64,000 nt of DNA from Chloroflexi bacterium bin125. Lineage in GTDB: Bacteria; Chloroflexota; Dehalococcoidia; Bin125. The stretch is from NCBI GenBank assembly GCA_002239025.1, contig MPNM01000002.1, positions 1 through 64,000 on the forward strand. Reading direction: 5' to 3'. A model generated the notes under the pieces. That model was given only the letters and a program-made list of their open reading frames with translations. It had not been told where the DNA came from and did no database searches. Shown here piece after piece: positions 32,745 through 41,121 of this stretch (position 1 is its first letter; each line of letters begins with the position of its first letter). A program made the translations under genes and the position numbers.

Positions 32745-34082
32745 TTATTCCAGCGCGCCCTCTCGCGCGAGAGCGTCGATCTGGTCCTGGCCGTAACCCA
32801 GCATTCGGCTCAGCACGTAGTCGGTGTCTTCACCGAGCCGAGGCGCTGGCGAGACGATTTCCGCCGGAGTCTCGGACAGCTTCCAGGGCGGCGGGAGGAC
32901 CTGTCGCAGATGCGTCTCGGGCGGCCTGACGCTGACCGCGCCGCCACGGGACTGGAAGTTCTCGGAGTGGTGGATGTCGCTGCCCCAGACCGAGGCAGCG
33001 GCCGGAACTCCGGCAGCGCGAAGCGTCTCGGCCGTTTCGACGGCTGACTGTTCCGATGTCCAGGCCTCGATCGTGGGTTTCAGTTCGTCGCGATGTTTCC
33101 AACGCTTGAGGCCCGTGCGGAAGCGAGGATCGTCTCGCAAATGGTCAAGACCACTGCATTCGCAGAGCGCGTTCCATTCTCGGTCCGAGCGACAGGCGAT
33201 CGCGAGCCAACCCGACTTCGCGCCTTTGTGATCCTCGGAGTACGCCTCAGGCGCGCGCATGGAAGCGCAACGGAACACATCGTGCGGGGCATAAGATCGG
33301 TGTCCATTTCCGAGCCGGTCGCCGTCCTTGCCGAGCAGGTCAACGTGCAGGAACTCTTCGCCGATGTGCATACCAATCGCTTCCGAGGACGAAGCGTCAA
33401 TGAACTGTCCTATTCCTGTGCGATCGCGATAGTGCAATCCGGCGATCATCGCGAACGCGGCCGCTGTGCCGGCACGCAGGTCGATCGAGCCGCCCATCAT
33501 CACTGGCGGCTCCTCGGGTTCGCCGGTCAGGTACGAGAGTCCGCTCATCGCCGCAAACGTCGGCGCGTATCCCGTGTAATGTCGCTCCGGGCCGGTCGCG
33601 CCGAGCGCAGAGGCGGAGATCATCACGATGTCGGGATTAATCTGGCGCAAATCGTCGTAGCCCAGCCCGAGCTTATCGAGAATGCCGGGTCGGAAGTTGT
33701 CAATCGCGCCGTCGGCGGTCCGGGCGAGGTCGCGGATGACCTGCTTGGCGCCCTCCATCTTGAGGTTGAGCTGGATTGAGTACTTGTTCAGGTTGACCTC
33801 GTTGAACATCGGCGCCTGGTTGACGCCGCCCTTGAACGAACCCATGGCCAGTGAACGTTGGCGTGAGTGGTCAATCCGAGTCGCCGACTCGATTTTGATC
33901 AGCTCAGCCCCGAGCAGCGCGAGCTGCATCGCGCCGTACGGTCCGGCCCATGCCCAGGTGAAGTCGATGATTCGCTTCCCCGAGAGCGGTCCAGGACGCG
34001 TCGCGGGCGCAACCGGACCGAAATGGCCGTTCAGATCATGCTGACCGTTGAGTGTGTTGATTCCGTTGCTGGTGGTGGTCAT
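32745..34082 (-). CDS. CaiB/BaiF (class III) CoA-transferase
   Basis: The 445-residue protein begins with a short polar leader and then KRIIDFTWAWAGPYGAMQLALLGAELIKIES, the N-terminal Rossmann-like domain. The family string GIGQFIDASSSEAIG with Asp is present, and the C-terminal GYGQDQIDAL helix is typical. These enzymes move CoA between carboxylic acids, or interconvert acyl-CoA stereoisomers. Its start overlaps the stop of the next upstream CoA-transferase by four bases (ATGA), so the two are translationally coupled and may form a hetero-oligomer. The substrate is unknown. Confidence 0.9.
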   Translation of the reverse strand: MTTTSNGINTLNGQHDLNGHFGPVAPATRPGPLSGKRIIDFTWAWAGPYGAMQLALLGAELIKIESATRIDHSRQRSLAMGSFKGGVNQAPMFNEVNLNKYSIQLNLKMEGAKQVIRDLARTADGAIDNFRPGILDKLGLGYDDLRQINPDIVMISASALGATGPERHYTGYAPTFAAMSGLSYLTGEPEEPPVMMGGSIDLRAGTAAAFAMIAGLHYRDRTGIGQFIDASSSEAIGMHIGEEFLHVDLLGKDGDRLGNGHRSYAPHDVFRCASMRAPEAYSEDHKGAKSGWLAIACRSDREWNALCECSGLDHLRDDPRFRTGLKRWKHRDELKPTIEAWTSEQSAVETAETLRAAGVPAAASVWGSDIHHSENFQSRGGAVSVRPPETHLRQVLPPPWKLSETPAEIVSPAPRLGEDTDYVLSRMLGYGQDQIDALAREGALE

Positions 34083-35326
34083 CCAATGACTCCGGCTCTA
34101 CGGGCTTGCGCGGGGCTCCAGGGTGCGAGGTGGGATCGCGTGACGTCGGCAGATGATGATCCGAGCAGCGGAGCAGAGGCTCTGGGGCTGCGAGACGTGC
34201 CTGTCCATTGTGCGGCGAACTGGGGATACCGGCCGCTCGGCGCGACCGGGTGATCAAGCAGATCAAAGAAGCCGCGGAAACGCTCCTGTTCGGAGTTCAT
34301 CACTTCGGATGGACGCATGACGGGTCCGGCCGGGGCGCTGTTGGTTTGCAGCGCGCGAAACACTTCGTCTCGTGTGCGGGCAAGGGCCCATTCGGCGATC
34401 GCGTCGCCAGCTTCCTCTCCGAGTTCCAATCGATCAATCAGCTTGCCTTCTGCGTCAAACGCCCATTCTGGATCGTCCATCGCTTTGATCAGGCCAGCCC
34501 ACTGATGACCCTGAGGCGTCACAGCGATGATGTGTCCGTCTGAACATTCGAGACGACCACCGAAGGCGCTGCCGCCCTTGGTCGGTGGACGCGCTGGTGG
34601 TCCGCCGTCGTTATGGGCGATGGAAATGTCGACTCGGTCCATGTTCATCATCGCGTCCGTCGAGGCGACATCAACGATCTGGCCGTGACCGAACCGGTCG
34701 CGTGCAATCAGGGCAGCCCACGTAGCCAATGCCAGCGCAGTGCCGCCATCGGCCTCGTGCACGTTCGCGCCAGCCATCAGCGGAGCGCCGGTGTTTGCGC
34801 CGAGGTTGCGCCGAACGCCTGCGGCGGAGCCTGAGGCGTGTGCTCGGGTCAGGGCGGTTGACGGCCATTCCGCGGCGCTGCCGATCAACCCAAAGGGCGT
34901 CACGGCGGCGATGATGAGCTGTGGGTAACGCTCCCGCAGGTCTTCAGGACTCAGGTCAAGTCGCGACAACTGCCTCGGTGTGCGGTCGGTGATGAAGACA
35001 TCGGATTCGGAGATCAGCTGTTGCAGCACACGGCGGCCAGAGTTGCTCTCCAGGTCGAGCGCCACGCTTCGTTTGGATGTGTTGTAGGCGAGCCACGTCG
35101 TCGAGGTTTCACGATGTGGCGACGGCTCGGCAAACGGAGCCGTGCGCCGCGCAACATCTCCAGTCAGAGGCTCAATCTTGATCGTTTCGGCGCCTGCGTC
35201 GGCAAACAGCTTGGACGCAAAAGGAGCAGCGACCTCTTCGGCCAGTTCGACGACACGCACGCCCTCCAGCAGCGGCGGGCCGAGGGTTTCAGGAGCTTGC
35301 GTGGGATCGCTGGATGGTGTGGTCAT
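34079..35326 (-). CDS. CaiB/BaiF (class III) CoA-transferase
   Basis: This 415-residue protein starts at ATG 35326 (MTTPSSDPTQ); a longer frame to 35392 crosses the divergent promoter region and the opposite gene. N-terminal domain: GVRVVELAEEVAAPFASKLFADAGAETIKIEP. The central family string GHGQIVDVASTDAMM has Asp. It overlaps the downstream CoA-transferase by four bases. It is the first gene of a nine-gene minus-strand run ending in glycolate oxidase and an MBL hydrolase. It faces another CoA-transferase pair across a 48-bp intergenic gap. Confidence 0.9.
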   Translation of the reverse strand: MTTPSSDPTQAPETLGPPLLEGVRVVELAEEVAAPFASKLFADAGAETIKIEPLTGDVARRTAPFAEPSPHRETSTTWLAYNTSKRSVALDLESNSGRRVLQQLISESDVFITDRTPRQLSRLDLSPEDLRERYPQLIIAAVTPFGLIGSAAEWPSTALTRAHASGSAAGVRRNLGANTGAPLMAGANVHEADGGTALALATWAALIARDRFGHGQIVDVASTDAMMNMDRVDISIAHNDGGPPARPPTKGGSAFGGRLECSDGHIIAVTPQGHQWAGLIKAMDDPEWAFDAEGKLIDRLELGEEAGDAIAEWALARTRDEVFRALQTNSAPAGPVMRPSEVMNSEQERFRGFFDLLDHPVAPSGRYPQFAAQWTGTSRSPRASAPLLGSSSADVTRSHLAPWSPAQARRAGVIG

Positions 35327-35333
35327 TCCGAGA

Positions 35334-35368
35334 CAGTCTAGAACGCAGTGGCAGGTGCTCATAGACTG
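35334..35368. promoter_or_regulatory. Putative divergent promoters, TAGACT elements on both strands
   Basis: CAGTCTA at 35334-35340 and TAGACTG at 35362-35368 form an inverted repeat with a 21-base spacer in the 48-bp gap between divergent CoA-transferase genes. Each arm reads TAGACT toward its gene, a -10-like TANNNT hexamer, and ends about seven to eight bases before the ATG. That spacing implies leaderless transcripts for both genes, neither of which has a ribosome binding site. The same hexamer occurs in the probable Crp/Fnr promoter at 39516. Confidence 0.4.
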
Positions 35369-35374
35369 CCTGCG

Positions 35375-36589
35375 ATGAGCGAGCACGATCAATCCCAGCC
35401 CAATGTCTCCCAGCCATATGACGGCGTGCGAGTCCTCGAACTCGCCGAGGGGATTTCCGGTCCCTACGCAGGACGCTGGTTAGCCGCGCTCGGAGCAGAT
35501 GTTGTCAAAGTGGAGCGAACGACCGGCGATCCTTCGCGGGCATTCGGTCCGTGGCCCGACGATCTGCCCGACGACGAGACCAGCGGACTCTTCCTGTACC
35601 TCAACGGGGATAAACGCTCGGTCACGCTGAACCTCGACACGTCCGACGGGCGCGAGATCCTGCGCGAGCTCGCTGCCTCAGCAGACATCGTGATCGAGTC
35701 GTTCGAACCGGGCTACCTGGCCGATCGCGGACTGGGCTACGACGCGCTGTCGAAGGACAACACCTCGCTGGTGATGATCTCAATCACGCCGTTTGGACAG
35801 ACTGGACCAAACGCCAATCTTCCGGCGACCGAACTGACCTTGTACGCCGCCTGTGGACAGATGTGGCTGACAGGTCACCCGGATCGGCCGCCGCTAAAGA
35901 ACGGCGGATCGCAGCCGTCGTACCAAGCTGGCTTGAATGCCTTTGCCGCAATCTCTGGCGCCTACTACGGCGCTGTGATGCATGAACAGGGTTCATACAT
36001 CGACCTGTCGATGCGCGAGACCTACGCGGCGATGGCCGAAGCGTTCCACACCCGAGCATCCCAGCTTGGAATCGAAACGCAGCGCTCGGGCAACAATCTC
36101 AACGCGCTCTGGGGCGTCTACGAGCTCTCCGACGGCTACGGCGGCATTTGCGCCTTGCCGCGCAACTACCCGGCGTTTGCGGAGGCCGTGGGACTTCCGG
36201 AACTGCAGGAAGACCGCTTCGCCGATCCCGGCCAGCGACTGCTCAACAACGACGAGTTGATGGCAATCATGTTTGGCTGGTTCATCGGCCAGACTCGCGA
36301 GGATCTGTTGCAGTTGGGCATCGAGAATCGCGTGCCCTTCGGATTCGTCGCGACGATGGAAGATCTGACGAATTCCGAGCACCTCCACAGCCGGGACTTC
36401 TTCGCTGAACTGAACGACGACCGAGCCGGTTCGTTGACCTATCCCGGACGCCTGTGGCTCAGCAACGGGCATGACTGGAAGATGGGCCGCGCGCCCTTGT
36501 TGGGCGAACACAACGTCGATGTCATTCACAGCGAGCTGGGGTATGAACGCGAAGACCTGGTCCGACTACGCGAATTGGATGCGATCTGA
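35375..36589 (+). CDS. CaiB/BaiF (class III) CoA-transferase
   Basis: This 404-residue protein starts at ATG 35375 (MSEHDQSQPN); the longer frame from 35348 lies in the promoter. Its N-terminal domain is GVRVLELAEGISGPYAGRWLAALGADVVKVE. The central string EQGSYIDLSMRETYAAM has the family Asp. It overlaps the next gene by one base (TGATG), so the two are coupled. It forms a divergent block with the minus-strand pair, giving four single-domain CoA-transferases side by side. Confidence 0.9.
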   Translation: MSEHDQSQPNVSQPYDGVRVLELAEGISGPYAGRWLAALGADVVKVERTTGDPSRAFGPWPDDLPDDETSGLFLYLNGDKRSVTLNLDTSDGREILRELAASADIVIESFEPGYLADRGLGYDALSKDNTSLVMISITPFGQTGPNANLPATELTLYAACGQMWLTGHPDRPPLKNGGSQPSYQAGLNAFAAISGAYYGAVMHEQGSYIDLSMRETYAAMAEAFHTRASQLGIETQRSGNNLNALWGVYELSDGYGGICALPRNYPAFAEAVGLPELQEDRFADPGQRLLNNDELMAIMFGWFIGQTREDLLQLGIENRVPFGFVATMEDLTNSEHLHSRDFFAELNDDRAGSLTYPGRLWLSNGHDWKMGRAPLLGEHNVDVIHSELGYEREDLVRLRELDAI

Positions 36590-37875
36590 TGTTTGATCCC
36601 GGCCGTCCGCTGACTGGTGTGCGAGTCGCCGACCTGACGATGATCTGGGCTGGTCCGTACGCCGCGAAGATCCTGGCCGACCAGGGCGCGGAAGTGATCA
36701 AGATCGAGTCGCCGCGCGCCTGGGACAACATCCGCACATTGCTTCCGCCCCCGGTTGCGCCCGGCGAACACTGGTGGAACACGAACTTTTATTTCCACGA
36801 GTACAGCCGGAACAAGAAGTCGCTCAGTCTCGACCTGGCGTCCGACGACGGCAAGGCGATCTTCGCCAAGCTGCTGGGTCACTGTGATGTCGTGATCGAG
36901 AACTATCGCACCGACGTGATGGACAATCTCGGTCTCTCATATGAGTGGCTGAGAGAGCAGAAGGAAGACATCATCGTGGTCGGAATGGCGGGCTTCGGCA
37001 AGACGGGTCCGGAGAAGGACGCCGTCGGCTACGGACCGATCATCGAGATGATGAGCGGAATGACATCCACGTCCGGCTATGGCGATGACGGCGTTCCTTA
37101 CAAGAGCGGTATCTCATACGGCGATCCAATCGCGGGCGTTTGTGCTGCTGCGGCCGTGGCGACTGCACTGATTCATCGCAAACGAACCGGACAGGGACAA
37201 TACATCGACCTGGCACAGAGGGAAGTGATGTCGACGCTGCTCGGCGAGTTCTACATGGACTGGTCGATGAACCAGCGACTGCCCGAACACATGGGAAATG
37301 GACACGACTGGATGGCGCCGCACAACGTGTATCCCTGCGCCGGCGAGGACGAGTGGATCGCGATCTGCGTGCGAACCGACGGCGAATGGGAAGGGCTGAA
37401 GCGGGCGATGGGGTCGCCGGAATGGGCCGAGCGCACCGAGTTCACCGATCAGATCCTGCGCTGGGAGCATCGGCAAGAACTCGATGAACTCGTCGGCTCG
37501 TGGTCGTCAACGATGTCGAAAACTGACGTATTCGATGCACTGCACGCGGAGCAAGTCCCCTCGTCGCCGGTCTGGAAGATGCTCGAAGTGTTGCGCGAGC
37601 CACACATCAAGGCGCGAGGCTTCTACGAGCCGCTGCGACATCCCGAAGTGGGCATCTGGGCGGTGCATGGTTGGCTATGGCGTACTGACGGAGCCGGTCC
37701 CTGCGTTTTGGCGCCGGCCCCTGAGTTTGGTCAGCACAATGCCGAGGTGCTGGGCGGCCTGCTGGGGATGTCCTACGAGGAACGGTCTGCACTCGAAGCC
37801 GCCGGCATCATCGCGTCACGCCCGGAAGGCGTGCCGCTCGCCTCAGAGATGCCTGCTACGCCTTCGATGCTCTGA
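36589..37875 (+). CDS. CaiB/BaiF (class III) CoA-transferase
   Basis: The 428-residue protein has the N-terminal domain GVRVADLTMIWAGPYAAKILADQGAEVIKIES, the central string GQGQYIDLAQREVMS with the family Asp, and a typical C-terminal domain with FGQHNAEVL. Its ATG overlaps the previous stop. Its 3' end overlaps the convergent gene at 37856 by 20 bases. The N-terminal domain resembles that of the second half of the double-length enzyme at 19428. Confidence 0.9.
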   Translation: MFDPGRPLTGVRVADLTMIWAGPYAAKILADQGAEVIKIESPRAWDNIRTLLPPPVAPGEHWWNTNFYFHEYSRNKKSLSLDLASDDGKAIFAKLLGHCDVVIENYRTDVMDNLGLSYEWLREQKEDIIVVGMAGFGKTGPEKDAVGYGPIIEMMSGMTSTSGYGDDGVPYKSGISYGDPIAGVCAAAAVATALIHRKRTGQGQYIDLAQREVMSTLLGEFYMDWSMNQRLPEHMGNGHDWMAPHNVYPCAGEDEWIAICVRTDGEWEGLKRAMGSPEWAERTEFTDQILRWEHRQELDELVGSWSSTMSKTDVFDALHAEQVPSSPVWKMLEVLREPHIKARGFYEPLRHPEVGIWAVHGWLWRTDGAGPCVLAPAPEFGQHNAEVLGGLLGMSYEERSALEAAGIIASRPEGVPLASEMPATPSML

Positions 37876-38338
37876 CAACTTCGGCTGATTCCAGGGCGAG
37901 CGCAAACTGCTCGACGTGCTCATCGACGCTTTGACCCACCGCCTCGACCCAGGTGTCGGACTGTTCCAGCCGTCGGCTGATCTCGACGATGTCCTCATAC
38001 CAGTGCCATGATTTGCCGATCGGCGAGGGTACAGCCAAGCGCAACGGCCGTTCGTCGTCCGGCAGCCAGAAGTACGCGTACCAGCCGTGGCGCCTGATGA
38101 CGCCCGCCTGCATCAGCAATACATGCGTCACGCGATCGCCCGGCGCAGGATATTCCTCGTCAATGGCGCAGCGAATCAGGAAGTTGAATACGGAGAATTG
38201 TCCGCCTCGTTCCCCCGTTCTCAGTTGGCCGATCGAGCAGAGGCCGTCGGCAATGGCGAGCAGCCGCGCCGCATGATCCTCCGGCAGCCTGGCTTCCTCG
38301 AGCGAAGTCGGCGGCTCATTTCTGCTTGTGGAAGTCAT
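37856..38338 (-). CDS. Unrecognised conserved-looking protein (160 aa)
   Basis: This soluble protein has aromatic-rich segments (VIRRHGWYAYFWLPDDE, GKSWHWYEDIVEISRRLE) but no motif I recognise. ATG 38338 overlaps the end of the upstream crotonase gene by 23 bases on the same strand, which supports co-expression. The 3' end overlaps the converging CoA-transferase. The compact size and central Trp/His cluster suggest a small binding or enzyme domain; nothing more can be said. Confidence 0.6.
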   Translation of the reverse strand: MTSTSRNEPPTSLEEARLPEDHAARLLAIADGLCSIGQLRTGERGGQFSVFNFLIRCAIDEEYPAPGDRVTHVLLMQAGVIRRHGWYAYFWLPDDERPLRLAVPSPIGKSWHWYEDIVEISRRLEQSDTWVEAVGQSVDEHVEQFALALESAEVVRASKA

Positions 38339-39122
38339 CGAGCGTGGCCCGGAGCCCTCGCTCCTTCAGCGAACGGTTCATTTCGAGCACGGGATTGGTG
38401 AAGTGGGCGATGGCGTCGATCTCGACGCCGCCCATCAACGCTTCGCGGAATCCCTGAACCTCCTGTGTGCGATTGATGGCCTTCTTCTGCAAGACCAAGA
38501 TTTCCTTCGGTGTCTTGGCGACGAGCTCGACATAATCATCAACAAATCCGTCCAGTTCATCGGCCGGTATGGAGCGGTTGAACAGCCCGATTTCTGCCGC
38601 CTCTTGTCCCGAGATCATGCTGCCGACCGGGAAGAAAAACTCCTTTGCGCGCTTTGCGCCGACTTGCCAGGCCCAGAACGACGCGACGAATCCTGCGCCC
38701 AGCGGCAGTTGCGGCGCTCCCACACGAGCGTTGTCGGCGACAAAGGTCACGTCGCAGATAGTGGCCAGTTGCGTGCCGCCAGCCAGACAGTGGCCGTGCA
38801 CTTTGGCGACGACGGGCAATCTCAGGTCCCAGATGCGCAACCAGTTTCGATTCAGTTCTTCCAGCCCGTCGCGGTCCCGTGAGATCGCTGATGACTGGTT
38901 GGCCGCGACCCCGGATCCGCCGACCAGGTCATAGCCGGCGCTGAACGCGCGACCGGCGCCGGATACCAGAGCGACGTGGATTGCATCGTCGCGCTCGGCC
39001 TCAACCAACGCCTCGACCAACTCGCGTTGTAGCTCTCGAGAAATGGCATTGAGTTTCTCCGGCCGGTTAAGCGTGATCCTCGCGACACGACCGACGTTTT
39101 CCACCGCAATGGTCTCTGGCAC
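38316..39122 (-). CDS. Enoyl-CoA hydratase/isomerase family protein lacking both catalytic glutamates
   Basis: The 268-residue crotonase-fold protein has the oxyanion-hole strings SGAGRAFSAGYDL (54-66) and HGHCLAGGTQL. The two glutamates that catalyse hydration in classical enoyl-CoA hydratase are both Gln here: Q118 in GGTQLATICD (normally GGCELA) and Q138 in GAPQLPLG (normally PEI). The fold should still bind an acyl-CoA, but water addition is unlikely by the classical mechanism. Crotonase paralogues with replaced glutamates do other reactions such as isomerisation, dehalogenation, decarboxylation or C-C bond cleavage. It overlaps the unrecognised 160-aa gene. Confidence 0.85.
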   Translation of the reverse strand: MPETIAVENVGRVARITLNRPEKLNAISRELQRELVEALVEAERDDAIHVALVSGAGRAFSAGYDLVGGSGVAANQSSAISRDRDGLEELNRNWLRIWDLRLPVVAKVHGHCLAGGTQLATICDVTFVADNARVGAPQLPLGAGFVASFWAWQVGAKRAKEFFFPVGSMISGQEAAEIGLFNRSIPADELDGFVDDYVELVAKTPKEILVLQKKAINRTQEVQGFREALMGGVEIDAIAHFTNPVLEMNRSLKERGLRATLDDFHKQK

Positions 39123-39196
39123 GTCGCAGCCTCCGTTCGAAGTCGCCAGCCGAGTCGAAGTTGGCGGGCATAACAGATCGTGGACATCGTATTGGG

Positions 39197-39226
39197 TTGC
39201 ATCCTGACGGACATCTGTTCTAGTGT
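39197..39226 (+). promoter_or_regulatory. Possible promoter of the small protein at 39251
   Basis: TTGCAT (39197-39202), an 18-base spacer and TAGTGT (39221-39226) resemble a sigma-70 promoter; the start codon is 25 bases further. Tentative. Confidence 0.3.
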
Positions 39227-39250
39227 CCTAGTAGAACGCAGGTACTACGA

Positions 39251-39463
39251 ATGAGGTTGGACATGGTGATCGTGACATTGCTGGTGTTGGCTGCATCGAT
39301 CTGGCTGCTGTGGGAATGGCGAACCGGTGCGTTGGCACCCTCTGAACACCTCGCTGGCCGCCGGATGGCGCCTACAACAGTGGGGCGGCCTCGGTCCTTG
39401 CCGACATCTGCGGCCCTGAATGTCGATGCTGACGTCAGCTCGCGCATGTCTCCAGGGTCTTGA
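39251..39463 (+). CDS. Possible small single-pass membrane protein
   Basis: The 70-residue frame starts at ATG 39251 and encodes one N-terminal hydrophobic helix (MVIVTLLVLAASIWLLWEW) followed by a polar tail without features. It ends in the inverted repeat at 39461. The helix looks like a genuine membrane anchor, but short frames of this kind can be fortuitous. Family unknown. Confidence 0.4.
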   Translation: MRLDMVIVTLLVLAASIWLLWEWRTGALAPSEHLAGRRMAPTTVGRPRSLPTSAALNVDADVSSRMSPGS

Positions 39464-39483
39464 CTGTTGATCGTCAACAGTCA
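39461..39483. promoter_or_regulatory. 10-bp inverted repeat upstream of the Crp/Fnr gene
   Basis: TGACTGTTGA and TCAACAGTCA are perfect complements around a TCG spacer. The core TTGA-TCG-TCAA resembles an FNR/CRP-type operator with slightly short spacing. It lies about 30 bases upstream of the probable -35 of the Crp/Fnr gene, so autoregulation is possible. Because it overlaps the stop of the small protein, it could also act as a terminator hairpin. Confidence 0.45.
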
Positions 39484-39493
39484 TGCTTCACAA

Positions 39494-39521
39494 TTGCGGA
39501 CTAGGCATGAGCGCCTAGACT
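39494..39521 (+). promoter_or_regulatory. Probable promoter of the Crp/Fnr gene
   Basis: TTGCGG (39494-39499), a 16-base spacer and TAGACT (39516-39521) resemble a sigma-70 promoter; the ATG at 39538 follows with a weak GGAG upstream. Confidence 0.4.
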
Positions 39522-39537
39522 GCCCACGGAGCGTGTA

Positions 39538-40263
39538 ATGACTACAAGACGAGCGATAGCTAGCGATAGAGGTGGCGAAGCCCTGGACCTGTTGTTGAAC
39601 GTCGTGCTGCTGAGAGGCATGCCGCGTTCGATGTTGCTGGACCTGGCATCGAAGTTGCGGCCTGTGCGGTATCGCGCACACACGGACATTTTTCACGAAG
39701 GCGACGAAGGCGCGACCCTCTACATCGTGCTCAAGGGCGCCGTGAAGATCTTCATTCCGTCGTTGGACGGACGTGAAGTCGTGTTGGCCGTCCACCGCAA
39801 GTACGACCTCCTCGGCGAGATGTCCTTGCTGGACGACCATCCTCGGTCGGCTTCTGCGACGACAATCGAAGACACCGAAGCGGTTAGTTTGAGCCGGCAT
39901 GATTTCCTCTCAGTGCTCGACCGCCATCCTGAAGCGCAGCGTGCGATCATCGATGTACTGGTTGCCCGCCTACGAGCGACGAATCAGTCGATACAGGATG
40001 CGTATCTGCTCGATGTTCCCGGACGCCTGGCACGTCGGTTGTTGACGATTGCTGAAGAGCACGGCGAAGAGACCGACGAAGGCATTGACATCGGACTGCG
40101 CGTGTCGCAGCAGGAGCTGGCCAACATGATCGGCGCCTCGCGAGTGGCGGTGAACAAACAACTGCAGCAATGGCGCAAGCAGAACATCGTGGACGTCAAC
40201 CGGCAACGCGTGACAATCCTGAAGCCGTCGGCGTTGGAGCGTGAGTACTCGTTGTCGCCGTAG
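39538..40263 (+). CDS. Crp/Fnr-family transcriptional regulator
   Basis: This 241-residue regulator has an N-terminal cyclic-nucleotide-binding-like beta roll (about 20-135; IFHEGDEGATLYIVLKGAV, LLGEMSLLDDHPRSASATT) and a C-terminal winged helix (about 160-235). In the wing region VSQQELANMIGASRVAVNKQ is the recognition helix and the Arg is followed by a Val-Asn-Lys triplet. The GEMSLLDDHPRSASA stretch matches the cAMP-binding pocket of CRP rather than the Cys-containing Fnr type; no N-terminal Cys cluster is seen. Cofactor unknown. An inverted repeat upstream may be its own operator. Confidence 0.9.
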   Translation: MTTRRAIASDRGGEALDLLLNVVLLRGMPRSMLLDLASKLRPVRYRAHTDIFHEGDEGATLYIVLKGAVKIFIPSLDGREVVLAVHRKYDLLGEMSLLDDHPRSASATTIEDTEAVSLSRHDFLSVLDRHPEAQRAIIDVLVARLRATNQSIQDAYLLDVPGRLARRLLTIAEEHGEETDEGIDIGLRVSQQELANMIGASRVAVNKQLQQWRKQNIVDVNRQRVTILKPSALEREYSLSP

Positions 40264-40335
40264 CCGCTCCGCTGCGTGGACCATTCGGTCAACGGCGACT
40301 AAGCAATCAAAGAACCAACCTGTGAAGGGTGAGTG

Positions 40336-41043
40336 ATGACCGAACCACTGAATGACGCACAACTGGCAGAATTGCGCGCCTGGCCCTCGCCAGCCATCGC
40401 GAACGCGATCGAAACGTTCGATGTGCAGAGTCGTGCGACGGGGTTCATGACCCCAGATATCCTCTGCCGGTTCCCGGACATGGATCCGATCGTCGGCTAC
40501 GCCGCGACGTGTAAGATTCGCGCTTCAATTCCACCAGGAGACGATCCAGAGACCAAGTCGGCGCCGGACTGGTGGGCTCACATTGAGTCGATCCCCGAGC
40601 CGCGAATCATCGTTATCCAAGATCTGGATCAGCCTCCGATCGGCTCGTTCTGGGGCGAGGTCAACGGCAACATCCACAAGGCATTGGGCGCGATTGGACT
40701 GATCACCGACGGCGGTGTGCGCGACCTGGACGAAGTAGAAGAGATTGGATTCCAGTTCCTGTCGAAGGAAATCCTGGTCTCCCACGCCTACGTACACATC
40801 GTCGAGATCGGACAGCCGGTCACGGTGGGCGGCATGACGGTGCACCCCGGTGACCTGTTGCATGCCGACAAGCATGGGGTCACTGGAATTCCGCAGGACA
40901 TTGCTCCGGAAGTCGCAGCCGCAGCACAGGCTGTTGAAGACCGGGAACGCGTGATCATCAACTACGCCAAGTCTGAAGACTTTTCGCGTCAAGGGTTGTT
41001 GAATGTGATGCAGGGTCGGGCGCCCTACGCCGACGAGGAGTAG
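40336..41043 (+). CDS. RraA-like protein (4-hydroxy-4-methyl-2-oxoglutarate aldolase family)
   Basis: The 235-residue protein has the RraA/HMG-aldolase motif GEVNGNIHKALGAIGLITDG followed by GVRDLDEVEE, which supply the substrate and metal-binding residues of 2-keto acid aldolases. GMTVHPGDLLHADKHGVTGIP is the other family hallmark. Members split 4-hydroxy-2-oxo acids or decarboxylate oxaloacetate; the true substrate here is unknown. ATG 40336 follows GAAGGGTGAG with suitable spacing; the GTG three bases earlier is an alternative. It is 72 bases after the Crp/Fnr gene on the same strand, so it may be regulated by it. Confidence 0.88.
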   Translation: MTEPLNDAQLAELRAWPSPAIANAIETFDVQSRATGFMTPDILCRFPDMDPIVGYAATCKIRASIPPGDDPETKSAPDWWAHIESIPEPRIIVIQDLDQPPIGSFWGEVNGNIHKALGAIGLITDGGVRDLDEVEEIGFQFLSKEILVSHAYVHIVEIGQPVTVGGMTVHPGDLLHADKHGVTGIPQDIAPEVAAAAQAVEDRERVIINYAKSEDFSRQGLLNVMQGRAPYADEE

Positions 41044-41121
41044 ACCTCGACTTCAAGAACTCCAGAGGGAGCAGCAACCGACGGCAGGCGGCAAGCCTTT
41101 CTGCGCCGGCGCGAAGCGGGC

